NCBI RefSeq assembly: GCF_019977355.1 | Contig: NZ_AP024655.1 | Coordinates: 4,154,001 to 4,218,000, forward strand | Length of the DNA: 64,000 nt | Direction: 5' to 3' | Source: Arthrobacter sp. NicSoilB8 | GTDB lineage: Bacteria; Actinomycetota; Actinomycetes; Actinomycetales; Micrococcaceae | Shown: piece by piece, positions 53,272 to 62,198 of the stretch | How positions within the stretch are numbered: the first letter of the stretch is position 1 | Layout: each line of letters starts with the position of its first letter | Notes under the pieces: model-generated | Seen by the model: the letters and a program-made list of their open reading frames with translations, nothing else | The model's database searches: none | What the model was told of the DNA's origin: nothing | Program-made: the position numbers and the translations under genes

Positions 53272-55212
53272 TTAGAAGGGGATGAGCCCGGCGAGCGCGG
53301 GGAGGAAGGTACTGAACCAGGGAACCGCGGCCAGCACGAGGAGCCCGATGAACAGGGCCGCCAGATAGGGCCAGAAGTGCTTGAGGCTGTTTTCCACCGT
53401 TTCGCGGGCGGTGGCGCAGGCAACATAGAACCCGACGCCGGCCGGCGGCGCGAACGAGCCGATGCCCATGGAAATGATGAGCACCATGGCATACTGCACC
53501 GGGTTGACGCCGAAGTCGGTGGCGATCGGCAGCAGCAGCGGGGCGAAGATGAGCACTGCGGGGAGGCCTTCGAGCAGCTGGCCCATGATGATGAGCAGGA
53601 TGACAGTGAACAGCATGAACAGGACCGGTGAGTCCCCGAGTCCGGACATCAGGTCGTGGATCTGCTGCGAGACGCCGGCGAGGGCGAGGGTCTGGGCCAG
53701 GGGCGAGGCTGCGGCGATGATGAAGAGCACCATGCCCGCCGTCGTCGTCGTTTCCCGCAGGGTGTCACCGAGGAGCTTCTTGCTGCCGCGCCGGTAGGCG
53801 GTGGCCAGGACGAACGCGTAGGCGACGGCGACCGAGGAGACCTCTGTCGGTGTCGCGAAGCCGCTGAGGATGCCTACCACCATGCCGACCGGCAGGAGGA
53901 GGGTGGGCAGGGCGAAGAACGTCGCCGAACCACGTGCGCGCCAGGTGGCCTTGGGGCTGGCGACGCCGCCCTGCTTGCGGGCCCGCAGGAAGACGAGGGC
54001 CATGACAACCAGCGCGAGGAACGCCGCGGGAACGAAGCCGGCCAGGAACAGTGTGGTGGTCGAGATGGTGGTGATGGATCCGAGGATGAGCAGCACGATG
54101 CTGGGCGGGATGGTTTCGCCCATGATGGCCGAGGCCGACAGGACGGCGACCACCTCGCCGCGCGGGTATTTGCGCTCTTCCAGCATGCCGCGCATGGTGG
54201 TGCCGACGGCCGCGACGTCGGCGACTTTGGAGCCGGAGATGCCGGAGAAGATGTACATGGTGACCACTACGACCTGCAGCAGGCCGCCGCGCAGGTGGCC
54301 GATGAGGGCGTCGACGAGCTTGGCCAGCGGCAAGGTAAGGCCGGCCGAGTTCATGACCGTGCCGGCGAGGATGAAGAACGGGATGGCCAGCAGCACGAAC
54401 CCCTTGGCGCCTGAGGCCATGCCGATCGGGATAGCGCTGACGTCGGAAATGCCGCCGAGGTAGAGGTAGATCCCGGACGCGAGGGCCAGGACAAAGGCGA
54501 TCGGGAGGCCCAGGAAGAGCAGCAGGAACAGGACCGCGAGCACCACGCCGAGGAGGACGTTCGGTGACGCGTAGTAGAACAGGGGCGGGGCCAGCAGGAC
54601 GACGGCGACCATCGCCGCGGCGATGCCGGCGGCGGCCACGACGGCACGTCGTTCCTGGCGCCAGAGCTTGATGAGGGCAAACCACGCGATGAGCACCATG
54701 CCGGCCGAGAACGGCAGCGAGACCCAGAAAACTGGCAGCTGCAGGATGGGCGTTTTCTCCTCGATCTGCTGGGCGAGGGTCGGCACGAAGAGGGCGAAGG
54801 CCCCCGCGCTCATGACAAAGACGAGCCAGTCGACCAGGGCGGCCAGATAGGGCTTCCACGCTGCCGGCAGGCGCATGATCAGCGCCTGGACCGACATGTG
54901 GGCGCCCTTGGGATAGGCAATGGCCCCGCCGATGAAGGCAATGGTCAGAAGGGCGATTTCCGAGACCTCTTGGGTCCAGAGGACGGAGTCGCCGGTGAGG
55001 ACGCGGACAGTGATGTTCAGGAGGATGACGAGGAGCTCTGCGAGGATCGCCGCGCCCACGGCCCATTCCAGGGCCTTGTCGAGCCAGACGGCGCCGCTCC
55101 AGCCGGGCGCGACGTGACCGTGGTGCAGGATCTCTTCGGCGTCAGAGGGAATGACCTCCTCGAGTTCCTCGGGGGCGAGGGTGCGTTTCATGTTCTTCCA
55201 GACTGTCGACAT
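53272..55212 (-). CDS. dctQM: TRAP transporter fused small and large permease (DctQM)
   Basis: A 646-residue fusion. After a charged 45-residue N-terminal tail, residues 50-200 form a DctQ-type four-helix membrane unit (WTQEVSEIALLTIAFIGGAIAY is typical), and residues 215-646 form a DctM-type ion-coupled permease with about 12 segments (GLPIAFVLALASG, FSGISGSKVADVAAVG, ASAIMGETIPPS). TRAP systems import carboxylates with a Na+ gradient, using the DctP protein encoded 57 bases upstream. Fused QM proteins are common; the long acidic N-terminal tail (EELEEVIPSDAEEI) is less so. Confidence 0.92.
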   Translation of the reverse strand: MSTVWKNMKRTLAPEELEEVIPSDAEEILHHGHVAPGWSGAVWLDKALEWAVGAAILAELLVILLNITVRVLTGDSVLWTQEVSEIALLTIAFIGGAIAYPKGAHMSVQALIMRLPAAWKPYLAALVDWLVFVMSAGAFALFVPTLAQQIEEKTPILQLPVFWVSLPFSAGMVLIAWFALIKLWRQERRAVVAAAGIAAAMVAVVLLAPPLFYYASPNVLLGVVLAVLFLLLFLGLPIAFVLALASGIYLYLGGISDVSAIPIGMASGAKGFVLLAIPFFILAGTVMNSAGLTLPLAKLVDALIGHLRGGLLQVVVVTMYIFSGISGSKVADVAAVGTTMRGMLEERKYPRGEVVAVLSASAIMGETIPPSIVLLILGSITTISTTTLFLAGFVPAAFLALVVMALVFLRARKQGGVASPKATWRARGSATFFALPTLLLPVGMVVGILSGFATPTEVSSVAVAYAFVLATAYRRGSKKLLGDTLRETTTTAGMVLFIIAAASPLAQTLALAGVSQQIHDLMSGLGDSPVLFMLFTVILLIIMGQLLEGLPAVLIFAPLLLPIATDFGVNPVQYAMVLIISMGIGSFAPPAGVGFYVACATARETVENSLKHFWPYLAALFIGLLVLAAVPWFSTFLPALAGLIPF

Positions 55213-55269
55213 TGAGAGCGGGATTTGGGGGGAGGGCCGGGACGCCGGCGGCGCCCCGGCCCCGTGGGG

Positions 55270-56301
55270 TTACTTGGCGGCCGTGAAGGCGATCGCCTGG
55301 TCGAAGAACTCCTTGCCGATGAGCTCGGAGAACTGCGGGTAGAGGCTCTTGGAGGTGGCCTTGAATTCTTCAAGGCCCGAGGCGCTGAGCTCGTTGACCT
55401 TCATGCCCTTGGCGGTGAGTTCGTCGAGCTGCTTCTTGGACTGTTCGGCGTCGTAGCCGGTCTTGAATGTGGCCGTTTCGGCCGAGGCGTCGGCGAGGGA
55501 TTTCTTCTGGTCCTCGGTGAGGGTGCCCCACTTCTTGGACGACAGGGCAAGGACCCAGGCGTCGTTGATGTGGTTGGTCAGCGACACATACTTCTGCACC
55601 TCGGAGAACTTGTTGGTCCACGGCACCTCGATCGGGTTTTCCTGTCCGTTGATCGTTCCCGTCTGCAGGCCCGTGAAGACCTCGGAGAAGGCCATGGTGG
55701 TGGGGCTTGCGCCCAACTTGCCGAAGAAGTCGGTCCAGAGCGGGTTGCCGGGTACCCGGATTTTCAGGCCCTTCAGGTCAGCGGGCTGTTCGATGGGGCG
55801 CACCGAGTTGGTGATCTCGCGGCCGGTGCGGGTGAGGAAGGACAGCGCGACGGTGTCTTTGGCTGCGAGCTTGTCCTTGAGCAGCTGGCCCGGCTTTCCT
55901 GCCAGGAACGCCGCTTCCTCGGTGGTGTCCTTGAAGAGGTAGGGGATGCTGATGCCGTTCATTTCAGGGACCACGGAGGCGTACACGGAAGTCGAGAGGA
56001 TGAGGGCATCGAGCGAGCCGCCCTGCAGGCGGGTGACGGCGGCGTTCTGGTCCCCGCTGAAGCTCGTTCCGTTCGGAACCACCGTGACGACGACCGATCC
56101 GTTGGAGGTCTTCTTGACCTGGTCGGCGAAGTGCTGGGCGGAAACGCCGACCGACGAGGTGAGCGGATCCGGGATGGAGAGCTGGATCTTGGCTACCGGA
56201 GCCCCGGCCCCGCCGGGCGCCCCTGAGGCGCAGCCGGCGAGAAGGGAAGCGGCCAGGGTGCAGGCCAGCACTCCGGTAAGGGCGCGGGTCTTGGATTTCA
56301 T
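55270..56301 (-). CDS. dctP: TRAP transporter substrate-binding lipoprotein (DctP)
   Basis: A 343-residue DctP-family binding protein with a signal peptide ending LAGC (Cys24, lipid anchor). VSAQHFADQVKKTSNGSVVV is the first domain helix. KGLKIRVPGNPLWTDFFGKLGASPT contains the conserved Arg that binds the substrate carboxylate. GLQTGTINGQENP and NHINDAWVL are further family blocks. The ligand is therefore an organic or sugar acid. It lies between the SAF-domain oxidoreductase gene and dctQM. Confidence 0.92.
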   Translation of the reverse strand: MKSKTRALTGVLACTLAASLLAGCASGAPGGAGAPVAKIQLSIPDPLTSSVGVSAQHFADQVKKTSNGSVVVTVVPNGTSFSGDQNAAVTRLQGGSLDALILSTSVYASVVPEMNGISIPYLFKDTTEEAAFLAGKPGQLLKDKLAAKDTVALSFLTRTGREITNSVRPIEQPADLKGLKIRVPGNPLWTDFFGKLGASPTTMAFSEVFTGLQTGTINGQENPIEVPWTNKFSEVQKYVSLTNHINDAWVLALSSKKWGTLTEDQKKSLADASAETATFKTGYDAEQSKKQLDELTAKGMKVNELSASGLEEFKATSKSLYPQFSELIGKEFFDQAIAFTAAK

Positions 56302-56388
56302 GTGATGCCTTTCTGCGTTGGAAGGAGTCTGTTCCGGAGGCGTGAACGGATGAAGCTCATTGCCGCGCCCGGTTTCGTGCGAGGAGCG

Positions 56389-57741
56389 TCAGGCGCTGAG
56401 GACGGCTTCCGCGACGAGCGCTTCGGTTTCGCGGCGCAGTTCCAGGGCCTGGGACAGGGAGTCGTCCATGATCACGTCGTCCCAGCGGACAATTTCGCCC
56501 TTGGCTACGCCGTTGCGCAGTTCCACGTGGTGGGCGAGTGCAACCGGGAGGGCGCCGGTTGCGACGGAGTGCCTGGCAGAAACGAGCTTGCCCCAGACGG
56601 TGTACCCGCCTTCGCCGTCGAGGAATTCCCCGGCCTTGAGGTCCTTCTTCGCCGTCGCGACGACATCGCCGAAGAACCCGACGGGCGAGCCCGTGGAGAT
56701 CCCCCGAAGGGCGGCATTGGCGATGGAGACGTTCAGCTCCAGTCCCACGTAGTGGTACGGGCGGTACAAGGCGGCGTACTGGCCGGTGGGGTCCGGGTGC
56801 CATGGGTACTCGTTGAAGCAGCCGGAAACGTAGTCGTTCGTGGCCTTGACGACGACGAAGACGCCTTCCTGGGTGTTATGGGGGATCCAGGTGCCGTCGC
56901 GGTTGACGCTGGACATGACGTCGACGCTGCCTTCGTGGGCGAGGGCTCCCCCGACGTCGGCGGGGCGGCAGATCGTGGCGATCTCCTCGACGTCGCCCGG
57001 GGTGAAGGTCAGCCCGGTGTCCGAAGGGACCAGGCCGGCGCCGTTGGCGACGGCGGCCATTTCGATGGCGGCCTTGGTGCCGTCACGGAACGAGGTGTGC
57101 ATGTTCGGGTTCAGCTGCCCGGAGTCGGTGAGTTCCTTGGAGAACTCCCAGTTCTCCCAGACGTTGTCCGGGTTCATTTCGTGATAGTGCTCAAGGTACT
57201 TTGCACCCTTGCCTGCGCAGACAACGTCGAAGCCGCTGGTGCGTGCCCAGTCGACGAGTTCCATGATGAGGGCCGGCTGGTCGCCGTAGGCCATGGAGTA
57301 GACAACACCGGCGGCCTCTGCGCGCTTGGCCAGGGCGGGCCCGGCCAGGGCATCGGCTTCGACGGTGACCATGATGATGTGCTTCTTCGTGTCAATGGCC
57401 CGCAGCGCGTGCTTCACCCCGACGATCGGGTTGCCTGTTGCTTCAACGATGACGTCAATGTCGACATCGAAGAGCTCGTCCGCGTTGGCCACGATCGTCG
57501 TGGAGCGGTTCTTCAGGGCGGTAGCGATGTCCGGGGCGATCTGATCTTTGGGCCATCCGACGAGTTCGAAGGCGCCTTCTGCGCGCTTGACGTTGATGTC
57601 CGCGATGGCGACGACGTGGATGCCGGGAATGTTGTTGGCCTGCGCGAGGTACATGGTGCCGTAACGGCCGGCGCCGATCAGGCCAACCCGGATGGGACGG
57701 CTTTCCTGTTCACGGTCGCTGAGGAGTTTGTGAAGATTCAC
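56389..57741 (-). CDS. NAD(P)-binding oxidoreductase with C-terminal SAF domain (COG4091 type)
   Basis: A 450-residue protein from GTG 57741. The N-terminal Rossmann domain is IRVGLIGAGRYGTMYLAQA (18-36), with VIVEATGNPIVG near 105, resembling homoserine dehydrogenase. The middle domain has YGDQPALIMELVDWAR and GKGAKYLEHYH. The last 110 residues form an SAF module (AKKDLKAGEFLDGEGGY, then VAKGEIVRWDDV), as in antifreeze-like and altronate-type proteins. This type is found in carbohydrate operons, but I cannot name a reaction. It is the first gene of the TRAP operon, directly behind a strong promoter and a palindromic operator. Confidence 0.82.
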   Translation of the reverse strand: MNLHKLLSDREQESRPIRVGLIGAGRYGTMYLAQANNIPGIHVVAIADINVKRAEGAFELVGWPKDQIAPDIATALKNRSTTIVANADELFDVDIDVIVEATGNPIVGVKHALRAIDTKKHIIMVTVEADALAGPALAKRAEAAGVVYSMAYGDQPALIMELVDWARTSGFDVVCAGKGAKYLEHYHEMNPDNVWENWEFSKELTDSGQLNPNMHTSFRDGTKAAIEMAAVANGAGLVPSDTGLTFTPGDVEEIATICRPADVGGALAHEGSVDVMSSVNRDGTWIPHNTQEGVFVVVKATNDYVSGCFNEYPWHPDPTGQYAALYRPYHYVGLELNVSIANAALRGISTGSPVGFFGDVVATAKKDLKAGEFLDGEGGYTVWGKLVSARHSVATGALPVALAHHVELRNGVAKGEIVRWDDVIMDDSLSQALELRRETEALVAEAVLSA

Positions 57742-57838
57742 TGGAGTCTCTCTGGTAGGGGTGCGAAGCGAAGAGAGGCCCGTCCGCGGCAGCGGATGGC
57801 ACAACTTCTTTGTCGCGATGAGGCTTGAAATTTACCCG

Positions 57839-57887
57839 AAGTGGAACCGGTTCCACTTTTGTACCACCCGGTGCTAAGCTGTGTCAA
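57839..57887 (-). promoter_or_regulatory. TRAP-operon promoter with a 20-bp perfect operator
   Basis: Minus-strand -35 TTGACA (57887-57882) and -10 TACAAA (57863-57858) are 18 bases apart. The perfect palindrome AAGTGGAACCGGTTCCACTT (57839-57858) begins at the last base of the -10 and covers the start of transcription. With its central CG it is a textbook LacI operator, presumably for the repressor at 57983. Confidence 0.75.
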
Positions 57888-57982
57888 CGGCTCCAACCAG
57901 AACGCCTTCCGCCAGCTCACGGCGGTTCCAACGGAGACGCTGCGTACGACTACTGCCTAGTGATTTCCCTCAAGGAGGAGCG

Positions 57983-59017
57983 GTGAAGAAGGCCCCAACC
58001 ATTCGCGATGTCGCGGCGGCTGCGGGAGTCTCGGTCTCTGTGGTGTCGCGGGTCCTGAACCCGGACTCCGGGCCCGTTGCGCCGGCAAAACGGCAGGAAG
58101 TCGTCAGGGTGATCGACGAGCTGGGCTACCGTCCCCGGGCGGCGGCCCGCGAGCTCAGCGCGGGTCATGCCCTCACAATCGGCCTGGTTGTCACCGATCT
58201 TTCCAACCCGTTCTTCGCGCGCCTGGCCGACCGCATCGTCTGGGAGGCCCGCAGCCACGGCGTGCAGGTTGTTTTGATGACCACCCAGGAGGATCCACAT
58301 CTGGAGGCGGAGTCGCTGGACACGCTGCTGGACCGGTCCGTCAGCGGCGTCATTGCCACGCCGACCGGCGGGAACATCGAGAAATGGGCGCGCCTGCAGG
58401 ACCTCGGCGTGAATGTGGTGTTCGTTGACCGGACCATCGAGGAACTCGGCGACGTCGACGTCGTCAGCATCGAAAACTTTGACTCCGCACGGCGCTCCAC
58501 CGAGTATCTGATCGGCCTTGGCCACACCCGGATCGCCCTGGTCACGGGCCCCCGGAGCACGTCAACGGGCCGGGCCAGGATCAGCGGCTATACCGCGGCG
58601 CACGAGAGCGCATCCCTGCCGGTTGACCCACTGCTCATCCGCGACGTTCCCTTCCGCGGGGACAGCGGCGGCGATGCCGTGGGCTCCCTGCTGGCCATGC
58701 CGCAGCCGCCGACGGCACTCATCGTGGCCAACACGGCCCAGGTTCAGAGTTCGGTGCGGCGGCTTGTCCAGGGAGGGGTCCGCATTCCGGAGGACCTCTC
58801 CGTGATCGTCTTCGATGACAATCCGTGGACAGAACTGATGTCCCCGCCGCTGAGCGTGATCCGCCAGCCGCTGGACATGCTCGCCGTCCATGCACTCGAA
58901 CTTGTGCTCGGTCGGATGCAGGGCAAGCTCCCCGAAGGCCCGCGGCTTATCGAGGTAAAGGCCGATTTCCTGCCGCGCAGCAGCTGTGCCCCGCTGGCCC
59001 CCATCGCCACCCGCTAA
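57983..59017 (+). CDS. LacI-family repressor of the TRAP operon
   Basis: A 344-residue LacI regulator. The GTG at 57983 is preceded by AAGGAGGAG, which fixes the start. The helix-turn-helix is TIRDVAAAAGVSVSVVSRVLN; the ligand domain includes GLVVTDLSNPFFARLAD, GLGHTRIALVTGP and VFDDNPWTEL. It diverges from the TRAP/SAF-oxidoreductase operon and probably senses the imported acid. A cluster of CCGCTAACA repeats follows immediately after its stop. Confidence 0.93.
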   Translation: MKKAPTIRDVAAAAGVSVSVVSRVLNPDSGPVAPAKRQEVVRVIDELGYRPRAAARELSAGHALTIGLVVTDLSNPFFARLADRIVWEARSHGVQVVLMTTQEDPHLEAESLDTLLDRSVSGVIATPTGGNIEKWARLQDLGVNVVFVDRTIEELGDVDVVSIENFDSARRSTEYLIGLGHTRIALVTGPRSTSTGRARISGYTAAHESASLPVDPLLIRDVPFRGDSGGDAVGSLLAMPQPPTALIVANTAQVQSSVRRLVQGGVRIPEDLSVIVFDDNPWTELMSPPLSVIRQPLDMLAVHALELVLGRMQGKLPEGPRLIEVKADFLPRSSCAPLAPIATR

Positions 59018-59072
59018 CACCCGCAAACACCGCTAACACCGCTAACACCCGCTAACACGCAAAGGAAGAAAC

Positions 59073-59384
59073 ATGCCCGTCGTCGTCACCGCAACGTTCA
59101 CGCCCAAAGAGGGATCCTTCGGCCAGGTGGTCGCCGCCCTGTCCCCGGCCATCGCAGAGGTCCATGAGGAACCCGGCTGCCTCCTCTATGCCATTCATGA
59201 ATCCCCCAATGGCCAGATCCTCATGATCGAGAAGTGGGAATCGGCCGAATTGCTGGACGCCCACGGCGCCGGCGGCCCGGTGCGGCGGCTCAACGCCTCC
59301 CTGGACGGTCTGCTGGAGCGGCCGGTCGACGTGATGCGGCACGAGCCGATCCCCGCCGGGACCCCGGAGCAGGGCACGCTCTAG
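59073..59384 (+). CDS. Antibiotic-biosynthesis-monooxygenase (ABM) domain protein
   Basis: A 103-residue dimeric ferredoxin-like ABM protein. VVVTATFTPKEGSFGQVVAAL is the first strand-helix, HEEPGCLLYAIHES the second strand pair, and MIEKWESAELLDAHGAG carries the conserved Trp-Glu pair. Members are small monooxygenases or isomerases (LsrG-like). It follows lacI by 55 bases with AAAGGAAG upstream, so it may be co-transcribed with it and form part of the TRAP regulon. Confidence 0.85.
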   Translation: MPVVVTATFTPKEGSFGQVVAALSPAIAEVHEEPGCLLYAIHESPNGQILMIEKWESAELLDAHGAGGPVRRLNASLDGLLERPVDVMRHEPIPAGTPEQGTL

Positions 59385-59409
59385 GTACCACCACCGCCGC
59401 TTTCCGCGC

Positions 59410-59466
59410 CGAGTGGGCATTTCGCGGCAGTGTTTTTCAGGAACATTGCCGCGAAGTGCCCACTCG
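59410..59466. repeat. Intergenic palindrome, likely bidirectional terminator (copy D)
   Basis: 25-bp arms (59410-59434 and 59442-59466) with only two wobble positions around a 7-base loop, between two convergent genes. It is the longest member of the TTCGCGGCARTG family in the window. Confidence 0.85.
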
Positions 59467-59498
59467 CGTCGGCGCGCACGGCAACGCGGAGCCCCGCC

Positions 59499-60437
59499 TC
59501 AGTCCTCGTCGAGGCAGAGGATGAAGCCGGCAAACACGTGCCGGCCGGGGCGTCCGCCGGCCTCGTCGATGGCCCGGCGGATCTCGCGGAGCTGGTCCAC
59601 CGTCATCTGAAGCGGCGGTTCGTCCGGCTGGTGAGTGGTGTAGATCGGATAGTCGACGCCGGGTTCCCGCGACATTTCGATGTGGCAGCCCAGGACGTGG
59701 GTGACGGGCCGCGTGCCACAGAACGCGATCAGCCGGTCGATGGTGCGGACAAATGCGGGCCAGTCATGGATGTACAGCCGGCCGGGATAGACAGTGTCCC
59801 CGGTGAGCAGGAATCCCGTGTACGGATCGTAGAACGTGACGGCCGCCCGGTGGTGCCCCGGGCTGGGCCAGCACTCCAGGACGCGGCCGCCGAGATCCAC
59901 GTGCACCGGCGGAACGGCCGGGTCGTCAAAGTCGCCACGGTCGCCCACCTCGCCAGGGTCGCCAGGCCCGTCAGGGCCGCCGGTGAATCCAAAGAACTCC
60001 CACGCGCTGTCCCGGTCTGCGTCCACCAGGACGGTATCCGGGCGCCCGGCGAACTGGGCATCCCCGGCAACATGGTCGCCGTGCGGATGCGTGTGGAGGA
60101 CAAGCAGGCCGTAGCCGTCCCGCGGATGGGCGGCAAGCCACGAGTCCAGCAGCCCGTCGACAACCCGGCGCAGGGGAAAGAAGTCCGGGGACCGCGTCGC
60201 GCCCGTATCGATCAGCACGGCCCGGGCGTTGCCGAACAGCAGGAACATGAACGGTGCCTCATAGTTGACCGCCATGTTCTGCCGCAGGATGAACGTGTGC
60301 TCGTCGTAGGCGTGGACCTGGATGTCCGGGTCCGTGTTGTGCTTCGCGGACTCCGATCCGTGGATCCAGGCCACCTCCAGGTCGCCGGGCCGCGGAACGG
60401 CTGCCGTGAAGTCGGTGAAGCCGATCTCAGCGTGCAT
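59499..60437 (-). CDS. Metallo-beta-lactamase-fold hydrolase
   Basis: A 312-residue MBL-fold protein. The zinc motif HTHPHGDH lies at 115-122, LIDTGATRS near 75 precedes it, CWPSPGHH near 192 supplies the next His, and FLLTGDTVYPGRLYIHDW near 210 the bridging Asp. A Gly/Asp/Pro-rich insert encoded by a 9-base imperfect repeat (about 59930-59990) sits before VHVDLGG. Substrate unknown: the family includes lactonases, thioesterases and phosphodiesterases. It is the second gene of a minus-strand pair, 9 bases after the acyl-CoA synthetase, so a thioester or acyl substrate is plausible. Confidence 0.88.
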   Translation of the reverse strand: MHAEIGFTDFTAAVPRPGDLEVAWIHGSESAKHNTDPDIQVHAYDEHTFILRQNMAVNYEAPFMFLLFGNARAVLIDTGATRSPDFFPLRRVVDGLLDSWLAAHPRDGYGLLVLHTHPHGDHVAGDAQFAGRPDTVLVDADRDSAWEFFGFTGGPDGPGDPGEVGDRGDFDDPAVPPVHVDLGGRVLECWPSPGHHRAAVTFYDPYTGFLLTGDTVYPGRLYIHDWPAFVRTIDRLIAFCGTRPVTHVLGCHIEMSREPGVDYPIYTTHQPDEPPLQMTVDQLREIRRAIDEAGGRPGRHVFAGFILCLDED

Positions 60438-60446
60438 CTGGCCTCC

Positions 60447-62135
60447 TCACAGCTCCGGCAGCACGAGTTCGCGGACCTGTTTCCGCAGGATCTTCCCGAG
60501 CATCGACCGGGGCATGTCGCCGATCGCCACGATCCGTTTGGGGACCTTGTAGCCGGCCAGGTGCTCGCGGCAGTAGGTGCGCAGCGCCTCCTCGTCGAGG
60601 TCGGCACCCGGGGCGAGTTCGACGGCGGCGACCACCATCTCACCGCCGCGCTCCAGCGGCTTGCCAATCACGGCGGCGTCGGCGACGTCCGGGTGCAGCC
60701 GCAGCGCTGCCTCCACCTCCGTGGGCGAGACGTTGAAGCCCCCGGTGATGATGAGCTCCTTGGCCCGGTCCACGATTTTGGTGAAGCCGTCCGCGTCCAC
60801 GGTGACGACGTCGCCGGTGCGCAGCCAGCCGTCCGCCGTGAGCGCCTTCGCGGTTTCGTCGGGGTTGTTCCAGTAGCCCTGGAAGACCTGCGGTCCCTTG
60901 ATCAGCAGCTCCCCCGGCTGGCCCGGCGGCACCTCGACGTCCGGGTTGTCGATGTCCACGACCTTCATGAGCGTGGACGGGAAGGGCACGCCGATGGTGC
61001 CGGTGCGCCGGGTCGGGAAGAACGGGTTGCCCAGGGCCACCGGCGAGGACTCCGTCATCCCGTAGCCTTCCACGAGCAGGCCGCCGGACACGGATTCCCA
61101 GAGCTCCACCACGTGGTCTGGCAGGTTCATGGCGCCGGAAATGCAGTACTTGCAGGACCGCAGCGAGACGCCTTTCTCCTTCGCGGCCATGGCGGTGCGC
61201 TCATAGATCGGCGGGACGGCGCAGTAGACGGTGGCTGGCGACTTCTTCATGGCCGCCAGGATCAGGTCCGGGTCAAACTTCGGGAAGAGCACCAGCAGGC
61301 CCTGCTTGCGGATGCCGTAGGTGAGGTAGAGCGTCATGCCGAACGCGTGGAACATCGGCAGGATCGCGTAGAAGACTTCTTTGCGGTACTCCGCGCCGTG
61401 CATCCATGCCTCGCCTTGCAGCGCGTTGGAGTACAGGTTGAAATGTGTCAGCATGGCGCCCTTGGGCCGGCCGGTGGTGCCCGAGGTGTACTGGATCGCG
61501 GCGAGGTTGCTCACGGCCGGGCGCGGGTGCGCGGGGTCGATCCGGCCGTGGCTGAGCAGCTCCTTCCACGGCGTGGTGCCAGGCGCGGGCGCGGTCAGCG
61601 AGCCCCGGGTTTCGCGCAGCTTCTTCACCGGCAGGTGCAGCGCGAGGCGCTTGACGGCGGGGAATGCCTCCAGCAGGTTGACGGAGACGACGTGGTCAAT
61701 TTCGACGTCGTCCGGGAACTCCCGCACGGCCGCCGCGGCTTTGTCCCATGCGATCACGATCCGCGCCTGGTGGTCCTCGAACTGGTGGCGCAGTTCCCGG
61801 GAGGTGTACAGCGGGTTGTGTTCGACGACGACGGCGCCCAGGCGCAGCACCGCGTAGAACGCGACGACGTGCTGCGGGCAGTTGGGCAGGATCAGGGCAA
61901 CCCGGTCGCCGGCGCGGACGCCGAGCCGGCGCAGGCCCTCGGCGGCCCGGTCCACCTGTTCGCCGAGGTCGGCATAGCTGGTGCGGCGGCCGAAGAACTC
62001 CAGTGCCGGTGCGCTCCCGGCCTCGGCCACGGACCGTTCGAGCATGTCAACGAGCGACTCCGTGGGCAGGTCGATCTCCGCCGGGACGCCGGGCTGGTAG
62101 TTCTTCACCCAGGGCTGCTGGTCTGTTTTCGCCAT
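60447..62135 (-). CDS. Long-chain-fatty-acid-type acyl-CoA synthetase
   Basis: A 562-residue AMP-forming ligase. The phosphate loop is QYTSGTTGRPKGAMLTH near residue 220, EGYGMTESSPVALGNP near 360 is the adenylate motif, and WLRTGDVVTVDADGFTKIVDR near 445 holds the catalytic Asp. The C-terminal Lys lies in MLGKILRKQ. It activates a carboxylic acid, probably a fatty acid, as its CoA ester via an adenylate. It is paired with the metallo-hydrolase gene downstream. Confidence 0.92.
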   Translation of the reverse strand: MAKTDQQPWVKNYQPGVPAEIDLPTESLVDMLERSVAEAGSAPALEFFGRRTSYADLGEQVDRAAEGLRRLGVRAGDRVALILPNCPQHVVAFYAVLRLGAVVVEHNPLYTSRELRHQFEDHQARIVIAWDKAAAAVREFPDDVEIDHVVSVNLLEAFPAVKRLALHLPVKKLRETRGSLTAPAPGTTPWKELLSHGRIDPAHPRPAVSNLAAIQYTSGTTGRPKGAMLTHFNLYSNALQGEAWMHGAEYRKEVFYAILPMFHAFGMTLYLTYGIRKQGLLVLFPKFDPDLILAAMKKSPATVYCAVPPIYERTAMAAKEKGVSLRSCKYCISGAMNLPDHVVELWESVSGGLLVEGYGMTESSPVALGNPFFPTRRTGTIGVPFPSTLMKVVDIDNPDVEVPPGQPGELLIKGPQVFQGYWNNPDETAKALTADGWLRTGDVVTVDADGFTKIVDRAKELIITGGFNVSPTEVEAALRLHPDVADAAVIGKPLERGGEMVVAAVELAPGADLDEEALRTYCREHLAGYKVPKRIVAIGDMPRSMLGKILRKQVRELVLPEL

Positions 62136-62198
62136 GGCCCCATCATTTCCTGAAAGTCGGGGCCGGGGCGAATGCGGGCGCCGGGCCGCCGCCGTTGC

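Noticed and set aside
59430..62153. A 907-codon open frame on the plus strand
   Set aside because: It lies opposite the metallo-hydrolase and acyl-CoA synthetase genes, both with clear catalytic motifs. The translation has no domain and is the usual antisense shadow in GC-rich codon-biased DNA.
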